A DNA stretch of 64,000 bases from Azospirillum soli (GCF_017876165.1 NZ_JAGINQ010000002.1:186001-250000); one strand, 5' to 3'; numbered from the stretch's first letter, positions 1 through 9,047 are shown. Numbers and translations: made by a program. Notes: a model not told the origin generated them from the letters alone.

Positions 1-1480
1 CCGACTCGGCGACCGGCAGGTAGACGGTGAAGGTGCTGCCCACCCCAACCTCGCTCTCGATGGTCAGGCGGCCCCGGTGGCGGTTCAGGATGTGCTTGAC
101 GATGGCGAGGCCGAGGCCCGTGCCGCCCATGGCGCGGGAACGCGCGGCGTCCACGCGGTAGAAGCGCTCGGTCAGGCGCGGCAGGTGAGTGCGGGCGATG
201 CCATCGCCCTGGTCGCGCACGGCGACCGCCACCATGGGGTGCCCGCGCCCTCCCCGCCCCGGCAACGGCACCATGCCGGCGAAGCCCACCACCGTCCCGT
301 CGGCGACGGATACGGCGATGGTCACGTCGGTGCCCTCCCGCGTGTATTTGATGGCGTTGCTGACGAGGTTCTGGAACACCTGGGTCAACTGGTCTTCGTC
401 GCCGATGACCGGGGGCAGACCGTCCGGCGCTTCCAGCGTCAGGCGGATGCGGCGGCTGGCGGCCTTCAGTTCCAGCGACGCCATGACGCTGTCCAGCCGG
501 TCCAGCACATCAACCGTGCCGGCCGGCGGCATGTGCTCGTCCAGCTCGATCCGCGACAGGGACAGCAGGTCGTTGACGAGGCGGGCCATGCGGCTGGCCT
601 GATCGTGCATGATCGACAGGAAGCGCTCGTGCGCGTCCAGATCCTCGCGGGCCGGACCGCGCAGAGTCTCGATGAATCCCAGCAGCGAGGACAGCGGTGT
701 GCGCAGCTCGTGGCTGGCGTTGGCGATGAAGTCGGCGCGCATCTGCTCCGACCGGCGCAGCGCGGTGATGTCGTGCAGGGTCAGGATGACCATCTTGGAC
801 GAGCCGGGTTCCGGCGGCGGAAACTCCCCGTCGTCGCGGTCGGCGGCGGCGGCGACCGGCTGCGGCAGGCGGCGCTGGAAGGGCTTCACGCGCACCTCGA
901 ACATGCGCTCCACCGGGACCGGCAGGCTGAATTCGAGGTTGCGCGACGCCGCTCCGCCGAGCACCGCGTCCACCGCCTCCAGCACGCTGGGGTTCCGCAA
1001 GCTGGCGGCGAGGTCGCGGCCGAGGATGCGCTCGCCGAACAGGCCACGCGCCGCCTGGTTGGCCCGCACCACCGTCCGGTCGAAGGCGACCAGGACGAAG
1101 GGGTCGTGCAGAGCCTCGATGATCGACTCGTTGGCCTCCAGCTGCGCCTGGACCTGTTCGGTGCGGCGCGCCATCACGCGGTGCAGCCGGGCCACGGAGG
1201 CCGTCAGCGCCCGCACCGGCCCCGACCCGGCGGTCGGCGGCGGGGCCGCGTCGGGATCCTCGGCGAGCTGGGTGACGCAGTCGGCGACCGCCCGCACGTC
1301 CAGATAATAGAAGCGCAGCGTCAACACGGCGCCGGCCAGCGCGAGCAGCGCGCCGCCGATGGCCAGACCCGGCGCGATCTCCCCATGCCGGACGAGCAGG
1401 GCCAGAGCCCCCAGGAGCGGCGCCAGCATCAGAGCGGCGGCGAGAATCAACCGGAGCGGCGGCATCACCTTGGGACTCAT
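1..1480 (-). CDS. phoR: PhoR-like sensor histidine kinase (3' end beyond the window)
   Basis: This is a membrane sensor kinase that would autophosphorylate and pass phosphate to a response regulator, probably PhoB of the phosphate-starvation response. Two hydrophobic segments (about residues 10-28 and 36-53) precede a PAS-like region. The HisKA motif ASHELRTPL has the phospho-acceptor at about His257. The N box (QNLVSNAIKY), the G1 motif (DQGDGIA) and the G2 motif (GGTGLGL) follow. The reading frame is still open at base 1, where it reads GSTFTVYLPV, typical of the kinase C-terminus. The chosen start is the ATG at 1480, because the upstream ATG at 1500 runs into a stop. The PhoR assignment rests on overall likeness; the partner regulator is outside the window. 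Confidence 0.75.
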   Translation of the reverse strand, partial: MSPKVMPPLRLILAAALMLAPLLGALALLVRHGEIAPGLAIGGALLALAGAVLTLRFYYLDVRAVADCVTQLAEDPDAAPPPTAGSGPVRALTASVARLHRVMARRTEQVQAQLEANESIIEALHDPFVLVAFDRTVVRANQAARGLFGERILGRDLAASLRNPSVLEAVDAVLGGAASRNLEFSLPVPVERMFEVRVKPFQRRLPQPVAAAADRDDGEFPPPEPGSSKMVILTLHDITALRRSEQMRADFIANASHELRTPLSSLLGFIETLRGPAREDLDAHERFLSIMHDQASRMARLVNDLLSLSRIELDEHMPPAGTVDVLDRLDSVMASLELKAASRRIRLTLEAPDGLPPVIGDEDQLTQVFQNLVSNAIKYTREGTDVTIAVSVADGTVVGFAGMVPLPGRGGRGHPMVAVAVRDQGDGIARTHLPRLTERFYRVDAARSRAMGGTGLGLAIVKHILNRHRGRLTIESEVGVGSTFTVYLPVAES

Positions 1481-1588
1481 GGGCGGCGGTGCTTTCCCAT
1501 GTGGACAGATCCGGCCTTATTACACCATTTCCAAAGCGGCGGTGCGCGCGTCACGAAAGTTTAATGCTGCCTTTGATGCTGCGGGGAG

Positions 1589-1627
1589 TCCGCCGGGACG
1601 GGAGCGGAAGGCCCCTGCCCCGGCGGA
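1589..1627 (-). terminator. Possible terminator of the RTX-repeat gene
   Basis: Arms TCCGCCGGG (1589-1597) and CCCGGCGGA (1619-1627) pair perfectly around a 21-nt loop, just past the stop of the leftward RTX gene. There is no long U tract, so this is a weak call. Confidence 0.4.
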
Positions 1628-1635
1628 TTTCTCAT

Positions 1636-2736
1636 TCAGACCGCGAAACCGGTGAAGTTCGCGGCGGTCAGGTCGTCGGCGTTCACCCCCAGCAGGGTCA
1701 GGGTGGAAGTGCCGGAGAACAGCACCGCGTCGCTGCCGACCTGCTGGACGGTGCCCAGAACCTCCTGCGCGCTGGCGAAGCCGGTGACCTCGACCCGGTC
1801 ATCGGCGATGCCGAAATCGGTGACGGTCTGGTTGCCGGCGGTGTCGAAAACGAAGACATCGGCGCCGGCCCCACCGATCACGACATTGTCGCCGCCCTTG
1901 CCGTCCAAGCGATCGTCGCCGGTCCCGCCCGCCAGGATGTTGTCCAGCGCGTTGCCGGTTCCGATGAAGTCGCCGGTGCCGATGTAGGTCAGCGTCTCGA
2001 CGTGGGTGCCCAGCGTGTAGTCGGACAGGGTGGTGCGGACCTCGTCCGTGCCTTGGCCCGCGTCTTCCCAGACCTGATCCCAACTGTTGTCCACATAGTA
2101 GACGTCGTTGCCCGTGCCGCCCCACATGGTGTCGCTGAAGGCGCCCCCATCCAGCGTGTCGTTGCCGGATCCGCCCTTCAGGAGGTTGGAGATGCCGTTG
2201 CCGGTGCCCGCGAAGTCGCCGGTCCCGATGAAGATCACGTTCTCCACGTTGGCGGGCAGCGTGTAGCTGTTGAGCGTCGTGAACACCTCGTCGATGCCGG
2301 GAACCGCGTCTTCCCAGACCTGATCCCAGCTGTTGTCCACGTAATAGTCGTCGTCGCCGGCACCGCCCATCATGGTGTCGTTGAAGAAACCGCCGTCCAG
2401 CGTGTCGGCCCCGGCGCCGCCCTTCAGGAAGTTGGAGATGCCGTTGCCAACGCCCATGAAGTTGCCGGTGCCGGTGAAGATCACGTTCTCGACGTTGGCC
2501 GACAGCGTGTACTGGTTCAGCGCGGTGAACACCTCGTCGATGCCGGGAACCGCATCCTCCACGATCACGTCGGCAAGCGTGTCCACATAATAGTCGTCGT
2601 CGCCCAGCCCGCCGACCAGCGTGTCCGCGCCGAGACCGCCGTCCAGCGTGTCGGCGCCTTCGAAGCCGTACAGTTCGTCGGCATCCGCCGTTCCGACGAG
2701 CCAGTTGGCGAACTCGTTTCCGTTGATGATAGCCAA
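1636..2736 (-). CDS. RTX-type (hemolysin-like) calcium-binding repeat protein
   Basis: This is probably a type I-secreted calcium-binding protein of 366 residues. The N-terminal AIINGNEFANWLVGT resembles the start of many alphaproteobacterial RTX proteins. Glycine/aspartate nonapeptides follow (GADTLDGGLGADTLVGG). Then come about three diverged modules of roughly 80 residues, each with an NVENVIF-like strand, a GTGN-GISN segment, a GG-G-DTLDGG turn and a YYVDNSWDQVWED stretch. The C-terminal GGAGADVFVFD fits an RTX secretion end. I chose the TTG at 2736 because GGAGG lies about 6-7 nt upstream; the frame extends further up without a better ribosome site. No secretion genes are adjacent. The function is unknown. 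Confidence 0.72.
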   Translation of the reverse strand: MAIINGNEFANWLVGTADADELYGFEGADTLDGGLGADTLVGGLGDDDYYVDTLADVIVEDAVPGIDEVFTALNQYTLSANVENVIFTGTGNFMGVGNGISNFLKGGAGADTLDGGFFNDTMMGGAGDDDYYVDNSWDQVWEDAVPGIDEVFTTLNSYTLPANVENVIFIGTGDFAGTGNGISNLLKGGSGNDTLDGGAFSDTMWGGTGNDVYYVDNSWDQVWEDAGQGTDEVRTTLSDYTLGTHVETLTYIGTGDFIGTGNALDNILAGGTGDDRLDGKGGDNVVIGGAGADVFVFDTAGNQTVTDFGIADDRVEVTGFASAQEVLGTVQQVGSDAVLFSGTSTLTLLGVNADDLTAANFTGFAV

Positions 2737-2979
2737 GACCGTCCTCCATCCCCGTTTTCGGCCGCCCCGTTCAACACGGGTAAGCGGTGCCTTTTCGCGC
2801 CGAGACAATCGGAACGAGCGTCATGGCGCCAGAGATAAGCGGATTCGGTCAACAACATTGTTGCGCCAATCCTGTAATATTCAGGATCGGACGTTGTTGC
2901 GGAATTGAAATGACAAGAAATATTTAAGAGCTTTGCTCGCCCAATGCATACACTTGCATTCATTCGTTACTGGGGGAAC
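2737..2979. promoter_or_regulatory. AT-richer intergenic region with a dyad (ATCCTG-N7-CAGGAT)
   Basis: This 240-bp stretch upstream of the RTX gene is AT-rich for this genome and has no convincing gene. It contains a 6-bp inverted repeat, ATCCTG / CAGGAT, with a 7-nt spacer (2869-2887), and a CAACA-TGTTG dyad near 2850-2862. These are candidate operator sites for the leftward RTX gene. The regulator is unknown. Confidence 0.35.
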
Positions 2980-3013
2980 GTCCCCTTCCCCGCAGCGACA
3001 CGGGGAAGGGGAC
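2980..3013 (-). terminator. Strong hairpin after maeB
   Basis: A perfect 12-bp stem (GTCCCCTTCCCC at 2980-2991 with its complement at 3002-3013, 10-nt loop) lies 10 nt past the maeB stop. It has no U-run, so it is either a terminator or an intergenic G/C hairpin of the kind seen elsewhere in this window. Confidence 0.5.
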
Positions 3014-3022
3014 AGGTTCTTC

Positions 3023-5293
3023 TTACCAGGGCAGCGAGTCGTGCGCGGCCAACGCTGCCGCCGTGACGAGGTCGCCGACGGCGGAGCCCATCGTGACGAT
3101 CTGCACCGGCTTGTCGAGGCCGATCAGCAGGGGGCCGATCATCTGGCCGCCGGCCATCTTGCTCAGCAGCTTGGCGGAGATGTTGGCCGAGTGCAGGCCC
3201 GGCATGATCAGCACGTTGGCCGGACCCGACAGGCGGGAGAACGGGTAGACGCGCTTCATCAGCTGGTAGTCGAGCGCGACGTCCGCCGACATCTCGCCAT
3301 CATACTCAAAATCCACGCGTCGGCTGTCGAGGATCGACACCGCCTCGCGCAGCGGGTCCGTGTTGGGATGCGGGTTCTGTCCGAAGTTCGAGAAGGACAG
3401 CAGCGCCACGCGTGGCTCGTGCCCCATCTGGCGCGCCTTGGCCGCCGCACCGATGGCGATGTCGGCCAGCGTCTGGCCGTCCGGGCGGACGTGCACGGTG
3501 GTGTCGGCGATGAAGACCGTGCGGTTGCGCGTCAGGAAGACGTGCAGGCCGAATACTGTCTCGTTCGCCTTGGCGTCGATGACGCGGCGGATCTCCTCAA
3601 AGGCCACGCCGAAGGTGCGGGTGACGCCCGTCACCATGGCGTGCGCGTCGCCCTGCGCCACCATCAGGGCGGCGAAGACGTTGCGGTCTTGGTTGACCAT
3701 GCGCTGGCAGTCGCGCAACAGGGCGCCCTTGCGCTGAAGGCGGCGGTAGAGGAAATCGGTGTAGCGCCGGTTCGCGTCGGACACGCGGGCGTTGTGGATT
3801 TCCAGCGAAACGCCGGGCTGACCCATGGCGGCCAGCTGCTCCTTGATGATCGCCTCGCGGCCGATCAGCACCGGGGTGCCGAAGCCGGCGGCGCGGAAGG
3901 CGAGCGCTGCGCGGATGGTCCGTTCCTCCTCGCCCTCGGCGAAGACGACGCGGCGCGGGTTGGCGCGGACCTTCTCCAGGATCAGCTCAAGGCTGTCGGC
4001 GGTCGGGTCGAGGCGGGTGCGCAGAGTCGCCCTGTAGCCCGTCATGTCCACGATGGGCTTGCGCGCCACGCCCGATTCCATGGCGGCCTGGGCCACGGCG
4101 GCGGGCACCGTCACGATCAGGCGCGGGTCGAAGGGCACGGGGATGATGTATTCCGGCCCGTAGCGCAGGCGGCGGCCGGAATAGGCGGCGTCCACCTCGT
4201 CCGGCACGTCCTCGCGGGCGAGTGCGGCCAGCGCCTTGGCGGCGGCGACCTTCATCGCCTCGTTGATCGTGGTCGCGCGGACGTCGAGCGCGCCGCGGAA
4301 CAGGTAGGGAAAGCCCAGGACGTTGTTGACCTGGTTCGGGTAGTCGGAGCGGCCGGTGGCGACGATGGCGTCGCTGCGCACGGCCTTCACCTCCTCCGGT
4401 GTGATCTCCGGGTCGGGGTTGGCCAGCGCGAAGATGATCGGCTTGGCCGCCATCGACTTGACCATCTCCTGGGTCATGGCGCCCTTGGCCGACAGGCCGA
4501 CGAACACGTCGGAGCCGGCGACGGCCTCCTCAAGCGTGCGCCGGTCGGTGTCCACCGCGAAGGCGGACTTCCACTGGTTCATGCCCTCGGTCCGGCCGCG
4601 ATAGACGACGCCCTTGGTGTCGCACAGGATGATGTTCTCGCGCGGCACGCCCATGACGGTGAACAGCTCGGCGCAGGCGATGCCCGCCGCACCGGCGCCG
4701 TTCACCACCATCTTCACGTCCTTGATGTTGCGCCCGGTGATGTCGCAGGCGTTGATCAGGCCGGCGGCGGCGATGATCGCGGTGCCGTGCTGGTCGTCGT
4801 GGAAGACGGGGATGTCCAGCAGCTCGCGCAGCCGTTCCTCGATGATGAAGCAGTCCGGGGCCTTGATGTCCTCAAGGTTGATGCCGCCGAAGCTGGGGCC
4901 GAGGAAGCGCACGCAGTTGACGAACTCGTCCACGTTCTTGGTGTCGACCTCCAGGTCGATGCCGTCCACGTCGGCGAAGCGCTTGAACAGGACGGCCTTG
5001 CCCTCCATCACCGGCTTGCCGGCCAGCGCGCCGAGGTCGCCCAGGCCCAGAACCGCCGTGCCGTTGGAGATGATCGCGACGATGTTGCCCTTGGCCGTGT
5101 AGTCGTAGGCCAGCGACGGATCCTCGGCGATGCGCAGGCAGGGAACCGCCACGCCGGGCGAGTAGGCCAGCGACAGGTCGCGCTGGGTGGTCAGCGGCTT
5201 GGTCGGCGTGATCTCCAGCTTGCCCGGCCGGCCGGAGGAGTGCAGCAGAAGGGCTTCTTCGTCGGTGACGCGCTTGGTATCGGGTTCGGCCAT
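3023..5293 (-). CDS. maeB: NADP-dependent malic enzyme (MaeB type, with phosphotransacetylase-like domain)
   Basis: This enzyme decarboxylates malate to pyruvate with NADP, linking the TCA cycle to pyruvate and acetyl-CoA. The protein is about 756 residues. The N-terminal malic domain has SPGVAVPCLRI and NGTAVLGLGDLG. The NAD(P)-binding domain has NGAGAAGIACAE. From about residue 430 a phosphate acetyltransferase-like domain follows (RRVVFAEGEEERTIRAALA), which in MaeB proteins is usually regulatory and binds acetyl-CoA. The length fits the fused family. An ATG lies four codons upstream (5305), but AGGA is correctly spaced only for the ATG at 5293 (MAEPDTK). The gene appears monocistronic. 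Confidence 0.95.
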   Translation of the reverse strand: MAEPDTKRVTDEEALLLHSSGRPGKLEITPTKPLTTQRDLSLAYSPGVAVPCLRIAEDPSLAYDYTAKGNIVAIISNGTAVLGLGDLGALAGKPVMEGKAVLFKRFADVDGIDLEVDTKNVDEFVNCVRFLGPSFGGINLEDIKAPDCFIIEERLRELLDIPVFHDDQHGTAIIAAAGLINACDITGRNIKDVKMVVNGAGAAGIACAELFTVMGVPRENIILCDTKGVVYRGRTEGMNQWKSAFAVDTDRRTLEEAVAGSDVFVGLSAKGAMTQEMVKSMAAKPIIFALANPDPEITPEEVKAVRSDAIVATGRSDYPNQVNNVLGFPYLFRGALDVRATTINEAMKVAAAKALAALAREDVPDEVDAAYSGRRLRYGPEYIIPVPFDPRLIVTVPAAVAQAAMESGVARKPIVDMTGYRATLRTRLDPTADSLELILEKVRANPRRVVFAEGEEERTIRAALAFRAAGFGTPVLIGREAIIKEQLAAMGQPGVSLEIHNARVSDANRRYTDFLYRRLQRKGALLRDCQRMVNQDRNVFAALMVAQGDAHAMVTGVTRTFGVAFEEIRRVIDAKANETVFGLHVFLTRNRTVFIADTTVHVRPDGQTLADIAIGAAAKARQMGHEPRVALLSFSNFGQNPHPNTDPLREAVSILDSRRVDFEYDGEMSADVALDYQLMKRVYPFSRLSGPANVLIMPGLHSANISAKLLSKMAGGQMIGPLLIGLDKPVQIVTMGSAVGDLVTAAALAAHDSLPW

Positions 5294-5867
5294 GGGAGTT
5301 CGCATCCTGAGGAAAGCTGATGCGCCGGTCTTTTTCTGAAGGGGTGCCGGCGGCAGGGCGGCGATGTTAGCCCGCTCCGCCGCTCCCCGCCAGCGTGCGA
5401 TGGCGGTTCGGAGACGGAATCGTGCGATTTTTTTGTCAAAGACGATATATTAGATTACAAAGGCATCATATTTGGACCGCATCTGACTTGCGTTCATCGC
5501 ATGACCGGGGTGGCCGCTGTCGGCACGCCATGGTGCCGCGTTGCGCGGATTGTGCAGGGGCGCGGATCTGCACAATGGCGAAAATCCGCCGTTCGCAAAG
5601 ATAAATCAGCGGGTTGCGACGATTTGTTCGCAAACGTCCATTGTGCATCGGCTGCACAACCAATCGTGCGCGAATGGATGCGCAAGCTGCATGGCTTCAA
5701 CACAGTTTCAGGGAATGCTGCGTGGGGTCATGCAGGCACGGTCCGGCCGTCGATGCGTCGAAGCCTAGCAGAGAATGACAAACGAAGGGTGAACCGGCCG
5801 GGACTGCGGCCTTATAGTGCGAGATGGGCCGAGCGCTCGCCCGGCCCACCCTGCCCACGCGGCGTCG
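5294..5867. promoter_or_regulatory. Regulatory region with repeated TTGTGCA palindromes and TTCGCAAA boxes
   Basis: No gene is apparent in these 570 bp. Two inverted repeats share the same half-site: ATTGTGCA-N12-TGCACAAT (5549-5576) and TTGTGCA-N5-TGCACAA (5641-5659). Between them lie TTCGCAAA (5592-5599) and TTGCGA-N8-TCGCAA (5614-5633). An A/T-rich tract at 5428-5470 could hold the maeB promoter. The TTCGCAAA boxes loosely resemble sites of the ScfR/RamB/PccR regulator family, but this is only a likeness. Confidence 0.45.
5825..5848 (-). terminator. Weak hairpin after the creatininase-family gene
   Basis: Arms TGGGCCG (5825-5831) and CGGCCCA (5842-5848) lie about 20 nt past the leftward stop. 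There is no U tract. Confidence 0.3.
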
Positions 5868-6614
5868 TTACGCCTCGTCCATGAAGGACTTGTACTGGCG
5901 GGCGATGGCGCTGACCGCGACTTCGGTCAGGCGCTGGCCGTGCTCCGGGCTGGCGAGGCCGGGGGCGGAGCCGATTCGGCCGTCCGGGTAGCGGCTGCGG
6001 AAATTCCGCGCGTCGTAGAAGCTGCCGGCCGGGGCGGTTTCCGGATCCATGGCCGCCGTCTTGATCGCCTCCGGATAGGCGTACTGGGTTACCGACACCT
6101 CGCTGGGCGTGCCGTGGGAGCCTTCCCTGGCGCCGAACAGCTCCTTGGACAGGCGGCCGACGTCGGCATTTTCCCACCAGTTCACCAGCGTGCAGCGCAG
6201 GTCGGGGGCGTCCTTGCCCTTCAGCGCGCGCTGTTCGGCGTAGATCTCGTAGAAGGCGGCGCGGACGGTCGGGATGTTGCCGCCGTGGCCGTTGATGAAG
6301 AAGAAGCGCTCGAACCCATGCTCGGCCAGCGACGACACGTAGTCGCGCAGCAGCGCCAGCAGGGTGGAGGGCTTCAGCGTCATGGAGCCGGGGAACTCCA
6401 TGTGGTGCACGGCCATGCCCACGGGGATCGTCGGGCCGACTATGGCGCCGGTCGCCTCGCCCACCCGGCGCGCGATGAACTCCGCGCAGATGGCGTCGGT
6501 GCCGATCAGCCCGTTCGGCCCGTGCTGCTCGGTGGAGCCGATGGGCATGATGATGCCCTTGGACGTCTTCAAATAGGCCTCGGCCTCGGCCCAGGTGCTG
6601 AGAAGAAGCTGCAC
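5868..6614 (-). CDS. Creatininase-family amidohydrolase
   Basis: This is a metal-dependent amidohydrolase of the creatininase superfamily, 248 residues, close to the usual length. The metal-ligand motifs are present: GSTEQHGPNG (residues 26-35) followed by GTDA, and NGHGGN (about residues 109-114). Other members act on creatinine or formamides, or process cofactor precursors, so the substrate cannot be read from the sequence. It is divergent from comM and stands alone, and no signal peptide is visible. The start is the ATG at 6614 (MQLLLSTWAEAE). Confidence 0.85.
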   Translation of the reverse strand: MQLLLSTWAEAEAYLKTSKGIIMPIGSTEQHGPNGLIGTDAICAEFIARRVGEATGAIVGPTIPVGMAVHHMEFPGSMTLKPSTLLALLRDYVSSLAEHGFERFFFINGHGGNIPTVRAAFYEIYAEQRALKGKDAPDLRCTLVNWWENADVGRLSKELFGAREGSHGTPSEVSVTQYAYPEAIKTAAMDPETAPAGSFYDARNFRSRYPDGRIGSAPGLASPEHGQRLTEVAVSAIARQYKSFMDEA

Positions 6615-6789
6615 GGTCCCTGTCCCTCTTGTTTGGTGTGCGGGAGAGAGTTTAGGGCAGATCGCCCCGGTTCCGACACGCGTTCAACGGGATGCTCCCC
6701 GCGGTTTTTGGCCCGCCCGCCCGCACCGCTGGCATATCCTCTGGGCATCGCATACAGTCGCGTGCATCTCGAATCGGGTGGCGTTCGGC

Positions 6790-7387
6790 ATGGTTGCGCG
6801 GATCAAGACGGTGGCGTTCCAGGGCATCGAGGTTCTGGACATCGACGTTCAGGTGCAGATGTCCGGCGGCATCGTCGCCTTCACGGTGGTCGGCCTGCCC
6901 GACAAGGCGGTGGCGGAAAGCCGGGAACGGGTGCGCGCCGCCCTGCACGCGCTGGGCCTCGCCCTACCGGCCAAGCGCATCACAGTGAATCTGGCACCGG
7001 CCGACGTGCTCAAAGAGGGAAGCCACTTCGATCTGCCCATCGCGCTGGCCCTGCTGACCGTCATGGGCGTGCTGCCCGACATCGAGATGCAGCGCTACTG
7101 CGCGCTGGGGGAACTGGCGCTGGACGGAGCGCTGACACCGGTGGCGGGGGTGCTGCCGGCGGCGATTAACGCGCTGGCGCAGGACCGTGGGCTGATCTGC
7201 CCGGAAGGGTGTGGCGGGGAAGCCGCCTGGGCGGGCGATGGTCTGGACGTGATCGCGCCTGCAAATTTGCTTAGCCTAATCAATCACTTCAAGGGTACGC
7301 AGGTCCTCACCCGGCCAAAGCCCCGCATCCGGGAAGACGACGAGGGCGCGCGTCTCGACCTTCGCGACGTGAAGGGCAACGAGACGG
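6790..7387 (+). pseudogene. comM: comM (yifB), 5' half, interrupted by the 22-kb transposon
   Basis: This is the N-terminal part of the ComM/YifB AAA+ ATPase, a Mg-chelatase-like hexameric helicase that drives branch migration during natural transformation. The fragment has the family N-terminus (MVARIKTVAFQGIEV), VGLPDKAVAESRERVRAAL and ITVNLAPADVLKEGSHFDLP. It stops making sense after LDLRDVKGNET at 7387. Beyond that the frame runs into transposon sequence and ends at 7446 with about 20 foreign residues. The Walker motifs are all in the other half at 29341-30286. Joining 6790-7387 to 29349-30286 gives 1536 nt, an intact open frame of 511 codons plus stop. The fragment alone cannot be an ATPase. 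Confidence 0.92.
7380..7387. repeat. Left target-site duplication (CGAGACGG)
   Basis: This 8-bp sequence is identical to 29341-29348 and immediately precedes the left terminal inverted repeat. It is the left copy of the duplication made when the element inserted in comM. Confidence 0.9.
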
Positions 7388-7414
7388 CGGCATGGTGGCG
7401 CAGACGCACCCAGC
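7388..7414 (+). repeat. Left terminal inverted repeat
   Basis: 27 bp matching the complement of 29314-29340 at 26 positions; the single difference is G versus A at position 19. It abuts the target duplication exactly. The first gene starts 91 bp inside. Confidence 0.9.
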
Positions 7415-7478
7415 AAGTTGGTGAGGGCGAGCCGGCCCCGCTGTAGCCTGATCCGGATCGATTCCGGAGATATGGCCG

Positions 7479-7919
7479 ATGACGTCCCACGCAATCACTA
7501 CGCTCGTTGACCGTCGGCGCACCATCATGCGCGAGATGGAAGTGCTTCAGGCCGAACTGAAGGACCACGAAAAGGCCATCGAGCACCTCGACGAGACGAT
7601 TCGGCTTCTCGATCCCCACTACCCCCTGGATGGGCTCGCGCCGAAGCGCCCTTACAAGGAGGATCAGATCTTCCGTCCAGGGGAGGCATCCGTGATGGCC
7701 CTCGACGTGCTCCGGGAGAACCGCCGCCCGATGAGCACGACCGAGATCACCCAGGCCATTCTGCAGAAGAAAGGCTCTCCGCAGGTGACCCGCCATCAGT
7801 TCGAGACCCTGAACCGAAAGGTCAGCGCACGACTAAATTCAAAGTTCCGCATCGGCATGCTGCGCAAAAATGGCCGTGTCCAGGGAAGCAATCGTTCTGT
7901 GATCTGGGAGCTTGTGTAA
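7479..7919 (+). CDS. Coiled-coil plus winged-helix small protein (element-end paralogue A)
   Basis: A 146-residue protein of unknown function. Residues 1-50 are a charged heptad-like helix (DRRRTIMREMEVLQAEL, then HEKAIEHLDETIRLLDP). A PGEASVMALDVLRENRRPM segment with TTEITQAILQKKG follows and looks like a winged-helix domain. It aligns clearly with the proteins at 28020-28478 and 28475-28966 near the other end, all sharing an RR-L helix, LL-P, an F-PG-I motif, a V/A-DVLRE helix and a conserved end. The spaced GGAG before the ATG supports the start. It is the leftmost gene and points inward. DNA binding is inferred from fold likeness only. Confidence 0.7.
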   Translation: MTSHAITTLVDRRRTIMREMEVLQAELKDHEKAIEHLDETIRLLDPHYPLDGLAPKRPYKEDQIFRPGEASVMALDVLRENRRPMSTTEITQAILQKKGSPQVTRHQFETLNRKVSARLNSKFRIGMLRKNGRVQGSNRSVIWELV

Positions 7920-8213
7920 AGGGAACATGAAAAAATATTCGCAGATCGGAAGCTGTGGTCGATGCAGGCACAATGGAGAGAGTTTCTGGCGGCCTCGAAC
8001 GATCACTGATCATCGATCGAGCAGGTGCATGTTGGCTGGTATAGTGCCAATTCACTAATTGAAACCGGATTGTAGCGTCCAGATTTGCGATCACTTTTGC
8101 CTGACACTCATCAATCCACTACAATGAACAAATGTATATGGCGACCCGTGCAAAGCGTTGAGCAATCGTCGTCGCCATCAATAATCTGGAGCGCCTCTCC
8201 GACATCAATAACT

Positions 8214-9047
8214 TCATTTTCGCGGGCGTTTTGGTCCACTTTTAGGGCCATTTTTCGGCTTTCTTTTGGCTGGCCTTTTGAGCCATTGATAGAATCCATA
8301 CAAGGCGGCTCCAATTGGTACAATCATAGCGGCCCAAAGCGACTGCAAATTGCCGAGCGGTTTAGTCACCTCTTCGAGAAACTCTCCGACACGCTCCAAC
8401 GGAGAAACTTCGACGAGGATTTTTCGTTCCAGCACTCTATGGAATCGTGGAAGGCCTGAAGTATGTCCAGGCACCATTGCAAGAACCGTCAATGTCAAGT
8501 AATGCTCACCACGTTTGAGTGGTGTAATGCGCCAAGCCCAGTCCGCCTCGCCAGTGACTCCAAACTCACGCAGCTGCTGCCCCTTTGGTTCAATATCGAA
8601 AACTTTACCTCCGCTTAGCTCCGCTGCCATCACCATCTCGGTTCGCACTTTAGCAACAATAGACTTATATTCAACATCAGGACGCCCTTCCGCCAACAAA
8701 GCCCGTTCGATTTCTATTGCAGGCACATTAACGCTGAGCCTAGCTCGAGCATCGTGTTGGTCATCTTTGTTTAACTTGGGAGGAACTATGAAAACGAGAT
8801 CAGCCGTATGAGGCTCTACACTGGATGATTCAACAGAATTTGGCGGAGGCGCTCTATCAACTGTAACATTCAAAATCAAGGCCGATACAAGCCAAACATT
8901 AACAAGCGAGGATGCAGCGATAATCGCCAAGAGAGGCCTAACCTGCAGAGCAGGAAATATCCATATTAATATGTAGCGTGCGAGGATCGTAATCGCAACA
9001 TACGTGAAAAACGACGCTAATATTAAAATAATTGCAGCGCCAGACAT
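8214..9047 (-). CDS. Membrane protein with extracytoplasmic beta-type domain, unknown function
   Basis: A 277-residue protein with a strong ribosome site (GGAGGG, 6 nt before the ATG). Two N-terminal membrane segments (about 5-30 and 38-62) are followed by a roughly 150-residue soluble region containing PKLNKDDQHDARARLSV, WAWRITPLKRGEHYLTLTV and KILVEVSPLERV. This strand-rich pattern suggests an immunoglobulin-like or sandwich domain. A further membrane segment (about 240-258) precedes a very basic tail (KRKPKNGPKSGPKRPRK). The segment is AT-richer than the core genome. I do not recognise the family. Its place on the element suggests an accessory or conflict role, but that is inference. Confidence 0.65.
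   Translation of the reverse strand: MSGAAIILILASFFTYVAITILARYILIWIFPALQVRPLLAIIAASSLVNVWLVSALILNVTVDRAPPPNSVESSSVEPHTADLVFIVPPKLNKDDQHDARARLSVNVPAIEIERALLAEGRPDVEYKSIVAKVRTEMVMAAELSGGKVFDIEPKGQQLREFGVTGEADWAWRITPLKRGEHYLTLTVLAMVPGHTSGLPRFHRVLERKILVEVSPLERVGEFLEEVTKPLGNLQSLWAAMIVPIGAALYGFYQWLKRPAKRKPKNGPKSGPKRPRK

Noticed and set aside
6790..7446. An intact short ComM-like gene
   Set aside because: The last 20 residues come from the transposon end and the ATPase motifs are missing; the gene is interrupted.
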